This document shows, in pieces, positions 54,002 to 64,000 of a stretch of 64,000 nucleotides of DNA; the stretch's first letter is position 1, and each line of letters opens with the position of its first letter. Location of the stretch: assembly GCA_029237695.1 (NCBI GenBank), contig CM055273.1, forward strand, positions 59,137,968 to 59,201,967. The letters run 5' to 3'. Source of the DNA: Conchocele bisecta (taxonomy: Eukaryota > Mollusca > Bivalvia > Lucinida > Thyasiridae). The notes under the pieces are model-generated. The model ran no database searches, was not told where the DNA came from, and worked only from the letters and a program-made list of their open reading frames with translations. The position numbers were made by a program, and so were the translations under genes.

Positions 54002-55059
54002 TTAATCCTCTCAACCCTAAGTAACTGGAATGGAGTATACCAATTTAATTTTCAAACTCTTCAATTATTCGGAAAAGGGGGATTTTTTTTATATAAAAAA
54101 AACCATTAACAATAAATACAAATAGTGCAGTTCCTGATGAGACGGCTCATTACGAGCCGTCTCATCTGGATCTACACTGTTTGCAACATTCGGATAGACA
54201 TCTGTGGTGTCTTATAGGAATCACGATTTGCCTGGTTTAGTCCACAGGTACGTTTTTATCTTTGGATCTTTTGTTACCTGGGAGTTGAATTGGGTTATTG
54301 CCCATTATAAAAGTAGTAAGATTATTACTTATCCTACTGCTTTTGGGAGGTTGCAAAGTGATTCTGGTGTGGCGAGGACCTGGCATCACATCAGGATTAT
54401 CCTGATTTTTGAGTTGGGCTATGCCCCATATATAAAAGTAAGATTAGCGCTAATCCTATTACTTTTAGGGGATGGGATAAATGATGCTGGTGTGGCGAGG
54501 GCCTGGCACCAGATCAGGTTGTTCTAATTTCAGGACTGAATATATATTTTGATTGTAAATATTGACTTCTGAAGTTGGGATTTACCCCCCTTGGACAGGT
54601 GGATATGGGACTCGACCCCGTTGACCCGTCTGCGTGTAGACTCCCTGAGGCTTGTACCTCTATGTCAGAAAAGCGGACGTTAAACCCTATTCACTCACTC
54701 ACTCACTCTGATTTCAGGGCTGAATATATAGATTTTTATGCCACCGGGTTTCGAAGAAATGGGTGGCATATAGTGTTTGGACCGTCCGTCTGTCTGTCCG
54801 TCTGTCCGTCCGTCACACTTTTCGGTCAACCAATTTGTCACAGTTTCTCAAATATGCTGCAGGTGGCATCCGCGTTCGACAGACGCATTTCTTGTTTATT
54901 GTAAATTTTCAGTTCTGATTTTGGGATTATCCCCCCCATTTGGACAGGTAATATAAGGGATTTAGTACTTAAAACCAATTGACTCGGCCTTAAATAACCT
55001 TAGCTGTTGATAGGCCGTTAAACCCCAACAAACAAACAAACTGGTATTGAAAGGGTTAA
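54002..55059. mobile_element. TTAA-bounded composite element with SINEs inside
   Basis: The left TTAATCCTCTCAACC and the right GGTATTGAAAGGGTTAA are similar in inverted form. Inside are two SINE copies (54210-54545 and 54710-55035, the second with the TATGCCACCGGGTTTCG module) and a hairpin GAGACGGCTCATTACGAGCCGTCTC near 54138. Treating the whole as one element is tentative. Confidence 0.5.
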
Positions 55060-55304
55060 AGCGGTCATACTACCAAAATCATGTTTTATATATGTTACTA
55101 GTATCTGATAAAGACGCATGAAGTCGCAAGGCATATACAACTGTGTGTATTCAATTTGTTTCCCCAATGATGTTACCTCACCTTTTGTAGTGATTGCCAG
55201 AGAAAACAGATTTTGTTAAATGTCTCCATGTACATCAATTGATTGAAGTAAACTGCCGGTATTTATAAACATACATTTTATTTAATACCTTAAAATCATT
55301 TTAT

Positions 55305-55490
55305 GTGGCTGTGACTGGATAAATGGGGCTTATGGGATTTGTGACCAGTGTAGTGCCTGATCAAATAACACACTCCTAAATAGCCTGATAACGATCTATA
55401 TTGTGCGTTAGCAGCCTGACAGGTTCATTGGAATGGCAAACATTGCAGATCTGATCAGACCCATTTCTTCAGTCACAGCCACTTATCATA
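55305..55490. mobile_element. Foldback MITE (GTGGCTGTGACTGGA family), copy 4
   Basis: It runs from GTGGCTGTGACTGGATAAAT to CCCATTTCTTCAGTCACAGC, with the inner ATCTGATCAG part shortened. Confidence 0.8.
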
Positions 55491-55597
55491 TGATAGAAAG
55501 TAATATTTGAATTATAGTATCTAACATTGGTCTTTGACTGACTTGAGAAAGGACGCTAACAGGAAAAATATGCTGTGTTACAGCTATTGTGAGCTTA

Positions 55598-55812
55598 AAT
55601 GTGGCTGTGACTGGAAAAATGATCAGTGTAGATCCAGATCAATCTCGTACAGTCTGATCAGGATCTGCACTCATCCGCATTCATTCAATGAAACACCAGG
55701 CTTGCTTCTAATAAGCATTACAGATTACTATCGGGCTAAAGGAGTGTGCTATTTGATCAAGAATTACACTGTCACAATTCCCATAAGCTCCATTTCTCCA
55801 GTCACAGCCACA
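55598..55812. mobile_element. Foldback MITE (GTGGCTGTGACTGGA family), copy 5
   Basis: It starts GTGGCTGTGACTGGAAAAAT and ends CCATTTCTCCAGTCACAGCC, with the inner GTAGATCCAGATCAATC. Confidence 0.82.
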
Positions 55813-56029
55813 ATTAGTTTATGCTCACAGGATTGTTTTGTTTTATTATCTTTGTTTCGACATGGTCAGTTATTGATTATGCATGAGCCACATTCTAACA
55901 CCACAACCGGCCTTAAATGACCTTAGCTGTTGATAGGCTGTTGAACACCAATATTTACTACATAGTAATTCCATCACACATGGTCTGTTGGATGAGACTT
56001 TAACCTGTGGTCCCGTCTGTATATGACCT

Positions 56030-56122
56030 TGCTGGGACGATAAATTTAAACTTGGAAAAGTCGCGGGAATACTGGACGAGGCCTTCGTCCAGTATTCCCA
56101 CGACTTTTCCAAGTTTATACAA
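56030..56122. mobile_element. Foldback MITE (GGAATACTGGACGAGGCC family), core copy
   Basis: AACTTGGAAAAGTCGCGGG and CCCACGACTTTTCCAAGTT pair around GGACGAGGCCTTCGTCC, within a SINE-like surrounding that includes TTAAATGACCTTAGCTGTTG upstream. Confidence 0.82.
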
Positions 56123-56196
56123 CCCATTCACTTTCACTTTTTCATCCAACCTGATGAGTATCTGCACTGTTCACCATTCAGTCAACAAACCATATA

Positions 56197-57795
56197 TTAA
56201 CCCTTTCAACACCACAGGCCTGTATAGTGGTATTGGCAAAAAGTGTAGCTCCAGATGAGCCAGCTCATCAGGATCTGCACTTTTTGCAAGTAATTTTCAC
56301 ATTTTTGAGAACAAAAACACCCCTTTTTAGCTCGCCAATTCAAAGAATAGTTATAGCTTATGTTGTCACCCCGGCGTCGGTGTCACCGTCACGCCTTGGT
56401 TACGGTTTTCAGTCAAGCTTGTATATGGAATACTACTGGCACCACACCCACAATACTTGGACAACTTCATCTCCTAGTGATGTACATCAATAACCCCTGA
56501 TCTATATTTGACCTTGACCTACTTTTCCTGTTGAATTACTTAGTTAATTCCCCTTGGTTAAGGTTTTTAGTCAACCTTGGTTAAGGTTTTTAGTCAAGCT
56601 TGTATATGGAATACTACTGGCCCTACACCCACCATACTTGGACAACTTCATCTCCTAGTGATGTACATCAATAACCCCTCATCTATATTTGACCTCGAGC
56701 TACATTTCCTCTTGAATTACTTAGTTAATTCCCCTTGGTTAAGGTTTTTAGTCAACCTTGGTTAAGGTTTTTAGTATGGAATACTACTGGCCCTACACCC
56801 ACCATACTTGGACAACTTCATCTCCTAGTGATGTACATCAACAACCCCTGATCTATATTTTACCTTGACCTACATTTAACCTTGAATTACTTAGTTAATT
56901 CCCCTTGGTTAAGGTTTTTACTTAAGCTTGTACATGGAATACTATTGTGCATACAGACACCATACTTGGACAACCTTTTCTCATAGTGATGTACATCAAT
57001 AACCCCTCATCTATTTTTGACCTTGACCTACATTTCCTCTTGAATTACTTACTTAATTCTCTTTGGTTAAGGTTTTTAGTCAAGCTTGTAGATGGAATAC
57101 TCCTGGCCCTACACCAACCATACTTGGACAACTTCATCTCCTAGTGATGTACATCAATAACCCCTGACCTATATTTGACCTTGACCTACATTTAACCTTG
57201 AATTACTTAGTTAATTCCCCTTGGTTAAGGTTTTTAGTCAACCTTGGTTAAGGTTTTTAGTCAAGCTTGTAGATGGAATACTCCTGGCCCTACACCAACC
57301 ATACTTGGACAACTTCATCTCCTAGTGATGTACATCAACAACCCCTGACCTATATTTGACCTTGACCTACATTTAACCTTGAATTACTTAGTTAATTCTT
57401 GGTTAAGGTTTTTATGTCAACCTTTGTTAAGGTTTTTAGTCAAGCTTGTAGATGGAATACTATTGTGCATACAGACACCATACTTGGATAACCTTTTCTC
57501 ATAGGGATGTACATCAATAACCCCTGACCTATATTTTACCTTCACCTACATTTAACCTTGAATTACTTGGTTAATGTTTATAGTCAAGCTTGTATATGGA
57601 ATACTCCTGGGCCTACATCAACCATACTTGGACAACTTCTATCTCCTAGTGATGTACATCAATAACCCCTGACCTATATCTGACATTGACCTACATTTAA
57701 CCTTGAATTACAGAAAATAATTTTGTGACGATTGGATTGGTTCGGATATTAACATATAAAAATCCATTCCAGTTACTTAGGGGTGAAAGGGTTAA
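56197..57795. mobile_element. TTAA-bounded element carrying the 158-bp satellite
   Basis: The edges are TTAACCCTTTCAACACC (left) and GGGTGAAAGGGTTAA (right), TTAA on both sides. The left part has a palindrome (CAGATGAGCCAGCTCATCAG). From 56322 the leader AGCTCGCCAATTCAAAGAAT starts a satellite array of about eight 158-bp units, ending near 57715. A piggyBac-type origin is inferred from TTAA. Confidence 0.68.
56390..57715 (+). repeat. ~158-bp satellite array, second locus
   Basis: The units have the same markers as 34874-36905 (TTGGTTAAGGTTTTTAGTC, CATACTTGGACAAC, GACCTATATTTGACC), including both unit types. The right end joins AATTACAGAAAATAATTT and then the TTAA edge. Confidence 0.9.
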
Positions 57796-57807
57796 CCTCT
57801 CCCATAT

Positions 57808-58155
57808 ATGAATAATTCCAGCACAAAAATATTTACACAATTCCCTAACATTTGATTGGCCCGTAGCAAGTCTCTGTCCAAAATTTATATCCCAGTAAAC
57901 TCCCACGCCAAACTACTTTCTGTAACCATGAGACGCAGTTAATATAATTCTTCAGAAAACGGAAAATAAACACATTTTCTCGATGAATTTATTTCAAATG
58001 CTGGAATTATAAGGAATGAATGGCCTTTTTGTGGAATTTATCGGGGATATAAACGTCGCGAGAATACTGGACGAGGCCTTCGTCCAGTATTCCCGCAACT
58101 TTTCCAAGTTTATACCCCGATCAATTCCACAAAAAGGCCATTCATTCCTATAATA
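57808..58155. mobile_element. Foldback MITE (GGAATACTGGACGAGGCC family), long copy
   Basis: The left flank and the palindrome match 44400-44780 over nearly their whole length, with small deletions in the left arm near 58055. Confidence 0.83.
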
Positions 58156-58224
58156 AAACCGTACTGTTGACCAGATGTAAAACCCCAATCCATTAAGCAA
58201 TCAACATCATGCAATGTCGAAAAT

Positions 58225-58680
58225 GTACCAGGCTGCATCAGTGTATCAACATGCATGTTATATAAATGTTGAAGTGGGTGGCAGGTGGGAGCATGCAATG
58301 GGTATTTTAATGATCGGGGTTCATCCTTACTGGAATCCCGACTGGAGACCTGGTTTGGCCCTCGCATACATATTTGGCATTTTGTATGTGACAGTTGAAT
58401 CCTACCAGTATTACTTTTTAATAGGGGAAGGGGCCAAGTGACTAGTGCGTATCGACCTGGCACCAGGTCGGGTTATTCTAATTTCAGGGCTGAATTATTT
58501 TTTTTCTATGTAAATATTCGGTTCCGATTTTGGAATCCTCACCCCCCCCTATGCAGCATGGATCGAACCCGTTGGCCAGGCCTTAAATGACCTGAGCTGT
58601 TGATAGGCCATTAAACACCAATAAACAAACAAACATATATAACTGTTGATACACTGATGCAGCATGCTAAATGTTTACAC
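58225..58680 (+). mobile_element. SINE inserted into a hairpin
   Basis: The SINE (GTGGGTGGCAGGTGGGAG to ATAAACAAACAAACAT, about 58274-58636) is flanked by GCTGCATCAGTGTATCAACA on the left and TGTTGATACACTGATGCAGC on the right. These are exact inverted complements, so the SINE landed in a palindromic element. Confidence 0.8.
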
Positions 58681-59280
58681 ATTGTTAGGGGTTTAATGGA
58701 TAGTTTGTTGACTGAATAGCTAACAGTGTAGACCTTGATCAAACTGCAAGAATGATACGATTATCTGAGTATGTATACATGTACTTTTGTGACAATGTCC
58801 ATCAACTGTCCACGAAATCACCAGTGACTAAATACAGAGATATGAAAATAATTGTTGTCTTATTCAATTAATCTCTCCTGTTCTGCCACTTGCACAACGT
58901 ATCTTGTCCACTAAACACCAACCCACCAGTAACTGCAAATTCGGCAAAAATACATCACAACAGGGCCGTATATTGTCCTCATCTGACAGTAGTCGATCTC
59001 ACCAAAATTGCTAAGCATAATTATCTAGCGAAGTATACTTTAAGGGAGTGTACTTTAATAGCAAGATAAGTATGCTTTGCAATTTTTGTGAATTCGACTA
59101 CTGGTATTCTGTGCATGCTAAGTCCCATGCATACAAACGTTTCCAAACTCTGTGTTCTTGAGCCCTAGGTGAATGAAAATATTATTTTCTGTAACAGTAT
59201 GTCATGTATGTAATGGATTGGTGGTATACGTGCAAGATAATAGTGGAAACTGAGTGTGAATATCTAAAGATTGATGGATA

Positions 59281-59580
59281 GGGTGGTTGGTGGGAGCATG
59301 CGAAGTGCAAGTCTAACGGTGGTGTTCTTCCTTTCCGGAATCTGATCTCCCTGGTTTGGCCCTCAGGTACATTTTAGGATTTCTTGCTACTTGAGAGTTG
59401 AATCCGCGGTTATGCCCATTATATAAGTAGTAAGAATAGTACTAATCGTATTACTTCTAGGGAGTGGGGCTAAGTGACTGGTGTGGTGAGGACATGATAC
59501 CAGGTCGGGTTATTCTAATTTCAGTGCTGAATATATAATATTTTTCGGATAGTGTTCAGTTCTGATTTGGGGATTTTCCA
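59281..59580 (+). mobile_element. Diverged SINE copy, 3' end missing
   Basis: GGTGGTTGGTGGGAGCATGC, CCTGGTTTGGCCCTCAGG and GGTCGGGTTATTCTAATTTC match the family. It stops at GGATTTTCC without the usual tail. Confidence 0.68.
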
Positions 59581-59597
59581 AGCATCACAGTCAGTGA

Positions 59598-60001
59598 GTG
59601 GGTGGCAGGTGGGAGCAGGCGATGGGTAATTTAACGATCGGGGTTCATTCTTACCGGAATCCCAACTGGAGACGTGGTTTGGCCCTCACATACGTCTTTG
59701 GCATTTTGTATGTGACAGTTGAATCTTGTTATACCCCTTATGTGAGTATTACGATATTCGTAATCCTATTTTAGGGGAAGGGGCCAAGTGAATTTGGTGT
59801 GGTATGGACCTGGCACCAGGTCAGTTTATTCTAATTTCAGGGCTGAATATATTTGTTCTCGATGTAAATATTTAAATATTCCGTTCTGATTTTGGAATTC
59901 CCCCCCCCCATGCAGCAGGTTAAAATGGGATCGAACCCGTTTGCCCGGCCTTACATGACCTTAACTGTTGATAGGCCGTTAAACACTAATAAACAAACAA
60001 A
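59598..60001 (+). mobile_element. Complete SINE with 12-bp target duplication
   Basis: CACAGTCAGTGA flanks the 404-bp copy at 59586-59597 and 60002-60013. It is otherwise as the copy at 51119. Together the two copies fix the family ends. A second tail type (TGTTGACAGGCAATTAAACA, ATAAATAAATAAA) follows at 60025-60097. Confidence 0.9.
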
Positions 60002-60107
60002 CACAGTCAGTGAAATAAGTGATTTGACCCCGTTAACCAGGCCTAAAATGACCTTAGCTGTTGACAGGCAATTAAACACCATTAAATAAATAAATAAAGA
60101 TTGATGC

Positions 60108-60335
60108 ATGTAAACACATCTTGGTATTGTCCAAGGAGACAATTCTCACGAAATGCCACCACACGTTTTCATTTCAAAGCAAACTATTCAATATTATAAT
60201 TGCTGTCTGTAATTGATATGTAAACAGTAGTGTGATTTTATTTTACCCAATTAAATTGTTTAAATACACAATTGCTTCAGAAATGATGGAGTGAAAATAT
60301 TCGATTACTAATTCCTTATCTGGATCGCTGGTTGA
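60108..60335. mobile_element. Half copy of the foldback element at 43188
   Basis: TCTTGGTATTGTCCAAGGAGACAATTC-like text, GCAAACTATTCAATATT and TTCCTTATCTGGATC match the right half of 43188-43858. Confidence 0.72.
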
Positions 60336-61374
60336 AGAAAACACATAGGCAAGGTAACTTGCATTCTACGTTAGGACAGTTTACCACGGTTGCGGATATA
60401 CATGGTGATTTTTTAAAGGAGGTGTGGCCGACAGATGGCGCTAAAAAAATCCAATATGGCTGCGCCCATGAATCCTAATTTCATTTTGTGTCTTGTTCAT
60501 TTATTTCAACACATATGCTGCTGAGGAGCCATTAATGATTTAGTCATGAGCATAAAGGCTTTTGATCTTGTACCCGTAATTGAGCGGGTACATTTGATGT
60601 CTGACAAAGCTAAAACACAGGTAAAGTAACATAGTTTTCAAACCATGAAGATGATGAACTAATTTCTGATTTATCATTCAATGATTTTGTATGTTTACCA
60701 TTGTTTTTTGCTTATACATTAAATGTTCTGACAAATATCCTTGAAACACGACTTTTATCCATGTCCTTCCACATGTTGGTGATAGTGTAAGTTAACGGAC
60801 CTCCCCAAGACGGCAAGAGCTTGGTCTTGCATATATGGGAAGTAACTGCAGAATATTGAATACCAGAGTACTCGCGTATCGTCCGTACCCAGAGTTACAG
60901 TGGTCTCCATAGGGTTCCCCTGCAGAGTAGTGAATCAGATCTGATTCGCATTAGCTGTGCATTATGTAGCTTAGAAAATCACAGCTGTACGGATGTCTTT
61001 TACTATTCTATTCTATTTGGCTTATATTTAAGGGTGGGAATTGGCTTTTACTATGTCATCTGTCTTTTATATTCTCTGTATCCGGTTAGAGCTTAGAGCC
61101 CAATTTGTCCTGGCATTTTGCGACACTGACGCTTGAGCAGTTTAAAGGTACATGGCCACGTGCCAGGTTATTATATAGGGAGGCATATTTTGTTTGTCCA
61201 TACATTAGATATAACATTGTTCGGGCAAAATGAACAGTCATGAACCATTTTCGGACGATATAATTGGCATTTTTATACTTTGTATATCACACGTGAATTT
61301 TCACACTGATATCAGGGGTGATAACCGTGTTTCCTTAAAATGTTAACTGACATTACGTAAAGGAGAATGTTCAA
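60336..61374. other. Intergenic, no gene recognised
   Basis: Contains AATATGGCTGCGCCCATG near 60464, a YY1-like sequence, and CACAG|GTAAAG near 60616, a donor-like site. This could be a non-coding first exon, but there is no supporting frame. Confidence 0.4.
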
Positions 61375-61457
61375 GTAACCGTACATTCCTTGAAAATAAT
61401 GGAGCCGAGATCGCGATAGCGATCAAGGCCCATTATTTTCAAGGAATGTACGGTTAC
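61375..61457. repeat. 28-bp perfect-arm palindrome
   Basis: The arms 61375-61402 and 61430-61457 (GTAACCGTACATTCCTTGAA and complement) are separated by a loop that includes GATCGCGATAGCGATC. It is MITE-like. Confidence 0.88.
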
Positions 61458-62220
61458 GCGGATATTTTCCGACTTAAAATACACCTATGAAGTCACGTTG
61501 CTGAAAGACAAAACAAATTTATTCTTTTTATATGCGTCAATAAACAATACGATGAGCGACCTGCATCTAAATTCAACATCAATTATGGAAAATCTCACGA
61601 ATATCACGTCATGGTTTATTTTCTGTGTGTGGGCATTGTGCCACCTCACGGGCGTTGTCCATCAGTCGTGTGAGATTATTCAGTCGAAACCACTGACCAT
61701 TCCTTAATTATACACATACAGTGTCTACATGTAATGTTGATCTGGTGATATCCTACACGATAGTCCGTGGTATGGCATAAACATATATTATGCATTACTC
61801 GTGTGTTCCGTCCAGATCTTGAAATGTCCCAATGGCATGTGTTGAAAAACCAGTTCCATATTTGTGCATTTAGCTTTATCACACAATGTAACAGTGTGGT
61901 AGTATTCTGAGTAATAAAACAACAGTAACCACTTTATAATGTATTGATCATGAATAGTCTTTATCTCTACCTACTCAGGTATATGTACGTACGTAGTTGT
62001 TGTACATGTATGCACCTTATCTAGCTCAATATACTTGTACATATACATGCTTATTTTCTTCTGGAAAATAATTTCCCAAACTACCAGATATACCGAAATA
62101 ACCCTTAAAATACCAAATCGGATGAATTTACGATGCTACGTTTATTTTTTCACTGGGTATACATGTGCACGTTTGACATGTAGCACAGGTCTTACAAGCT
62201 GAATTGGCCAGGCGAGACTG
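61458..62220. other. Intergenic, nothing recognised
   Basis: AT-rich sequence with small ORFs (61498-61707 and the opposite strand) without motifs. Confidence 0.45.
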
Positions 62221-62340
62221 CTCCGCTGTTCATTGGCTGGCTGGAGAAAGGGTCACTTTTCCACGTGGGCAATTCACACGAAACACGAACATCTAGTCTG
62301 CGTTCAGTTGTTCAAATTGACTTAACGGCTTTTCTTCAGT
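62220..62340 (+). promoter_or_regulatory. Possible promoter region
   Basis: GTTCATTGGCTGGCTGG contains an inverted-CCAAT-like motif (ATTGG), and TTTCCACGTGGGC an E-box. They lie about 100-150 bases before an ORF start and precede a CA-rich leader. Weak evidence. Confidence 0.35.
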
Positions 62341-62397
62341 ATTGTGTTCGCATATAATACATTATAACACGGAACATGGAGCATAGTGATTCGTCTG

Positions 62398-62672
62398 ATG
62401 GCGGGAGTTTCGTTACCCAGTCTGTATAGCAGTACAGGTAATGTGGACGAATACCGAGTTGAGTGTACAGACATTTTCTCTGACGAGGAGCTGGATAGTG
62501 TGATGTTGACCATCGATGTCGTCAATGACACCATTGTAATGACGCAGACCAGTATGCCGACGGCGTCTGACGAGGAGTTGGTGAAGTCATTTGGCGTTGC
62601 TGAAGCCGGTGACGTGATGGGAGATTTAAAGATCCAATTGGCGACACACAAATTAACGAAATTCAAAGTAAA
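62398..62672 (+). CDS. Candidate first coding exon of an unknown gene
   Basis: ATG 62398 opens an acidic, non-repetitive frame (FSDEELDSVMLTIDVVNDTI, SDEELVKSFGVAEAGDVMGD) with good codon variety. A donor-like AAAG|GTAAAT lies at 62672, and the frame otherwise stops at 62712. A nearer ATG at 62375 begins a 17-codon frame (MEHSDSSDGGSFVTQSV) that also looks protein-like and stops; the two might be one exon separated by an indel. No domain is recognised and no downstream exon is found before the window ends. Confidence 0.45.
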
Positions 62673-62712
62673 AGGTAAATATAGAGAATATCCGGTTTCT
62701 AGTGTCATTTGA

Positions 62713-64000
62713 CTGATCTGCTCGTTGGCGCTCCTCTGAACAAGCACATAGTCAATGAAACATTCCTGAAGCGTTCTTTGTTTACTTTCTACTTCGTCGA
62801 GAGTGACCTAAGAATTTTGCTAATACACACTGTATTAGGTAACGTTATGGTAATAATGTTGTGTCATATTGTAGAATTGTCTCTGGGTAACAATATAGCG
62901 AAGTATGAACGTCAACGCCCTGCAGGTGTTTGTCTATATTTTAGTGCGCGAAGTGTAAATGCTATTACGCACATTTTTACTGTGTAGCGTGGTGTAGCGA
63001 TATAGTGCAACCTGTTGCCTGTTGCCTATGAAGCGGAAAACGTGCAACTAGTCCACAATATGTGTCTAGGGATGGTGTAGCTGAAAATTGTTCCGCTTTA
63101 TAGCATTGTATATGCAGAGTAATGAAATGGAATTAGAGTTATGTACTCAGAACTAGGTATGGTGCTTTGCTTTGCATGACTCACGTCCGACCGCCCAAGG
63201 TCAAGGTCATTTAGGACTTATATTCACTTTGTATGGCTATTATTTGCATGATATAACAGTTATAAATGCTAATTATGCCAATATCTCATTTAAATATGGC
63301 TATTTTAACTAATTTATTCGAAAACTTGTGAAATATTTTTAATGGTGGTCATTTTGTTTTGTAATTATTTTATGACTCGCATATTCAAAAACACAATAAC
63401 ACATCAGATTGAATCGCTTGATTTATCTTCACCATAAAACACATTGTACTTTAGTTAAAACATCAAAATGATATTGGAATGTATGTGGCCGCTAATGAGC
63501 CCCGCTAGGTAATGCCAATAAATTGGCACCGTGACTGAGGCAATGGGAAAATGCCATGGACCGAGGGTCGTCCAAGATATATTGTAAATGATATTGGATT
63601 AGTTAGGCACTGAATGTTATATACATGTAAATACACACACATACACACATATGTATATAATATCTGAAACACACACAGAAAGTGCCTGATGTTCAGCCAT
63701 TTGAATGAGATAGGAAACACACGCAGGAAACACTGATGGCTGACATTTATGATGTAATAGCCAAAATGGGAACACACGGCAATGCAGTGCCAGGACACGA
63801 TAGAGCATAAGCCTGGTCCCCAGACCTGCAATTGTCTCTTCCTTTCCTAGGTAATTCATTAAGAACCGTTGTAAAAGGGAGATGCAACTGCAAGTTTTAA
63901 ATGGACAAAAATCCTTTTTGATTTATTTGTCTTATCTAAAATAAATAAATAAGTCATTTATTTCAAATAAGACTATTGCAAATCGATGAAAGCGAATTGA
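62713..64000. other. Intron or intergenic, little recognised
   Basis: A fragment at 63140-63240 (CACGTCCGACCGCCCAAGGT) resembles 45640-45690. The rest is AT-rich, and a CA microsatellite lies near 63634. No coding exon can be assigned. Confidence 0.45.

Overview
The window looks like a piece of an animal nuclear genome, most likely a marine lophotrochozoan and probably a mollusc. The reasons are tandem 5S rRNA genes, a six-exon protein gene with GT-AG introns, tRNA-derived SINEs with (AAAC)n tails, many foldback MITEs, and one large virus-like Polinton/Maverick element. The host group is inferred from repeat style and gene content; no marker gene proves it.

Layout. (1) 1-10760: five tandem units of about 2.07 kb, each with one 5S rRNA gene and a long non-coding spacer. 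Copy 1 carries a SINE in its spacer, and copy 5 has a 7-base deletion inside the 5S gene. Copies 1 and 2 differ from copies 3-5 mostly by small indels. (2) 10760-14232: decayed 5S-unit fragments without a 5S gene, a tRNA-headed SINE, and a hAT-like foldback element with an 8-bp target duplication. (3) 14233-31605: a 17.4-kb Polinton bounded by 263-bp terminal inverted repeats that differ at one base. It encodes a protein-primed family B DNA polymerase, a retroviral-type integrase, major capsid protein, packaging ATPase and several conserved small proteins. Many genes are frameshifted. The capsid gene has lost its 3' part, and the ATPase its 5' part, in one deletion-like junction. (4) 31606-48350: a host gene of six exons whose splice phases agree across all introns (384 aa). 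It encodes an alpha/beta-hydrolase-fold protein that seems to lack the catalytic serine. Its introns are full of satellites, SINEs and MITEs. (5) 48350-64000: repeat-rich intergenic DNA with a possible first exon near 62.4 kb.

How the Polinton genes fit together. The polymerase and integrase would copy and insert the element. Capsid, ATPase, fibre-like and membrane proteins would form a particle. A C2H2/C2HC finger protein ends inside the right terminal repeat, and two tandem paralogues of unknown function sit next to the left one. The polymerase, the finger protein and the first paralogue share an upstream motif (TTTTCACGTCAATTGAA-like) that I did not see before the capsid-type genes. This suggests a separate gene class, perhaps early or replication genes.

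The most unusual signals are this shared upstream motif, a family of 14-16-bp palindromes (CCAAT...ATTGG) scattered through coding regions of several element genes, the intact pair of unknown paralogues, the contrast between near-identical terminal repeats and broken genes, and the catalytic-residue loss in the host hydrolase-fold gene.
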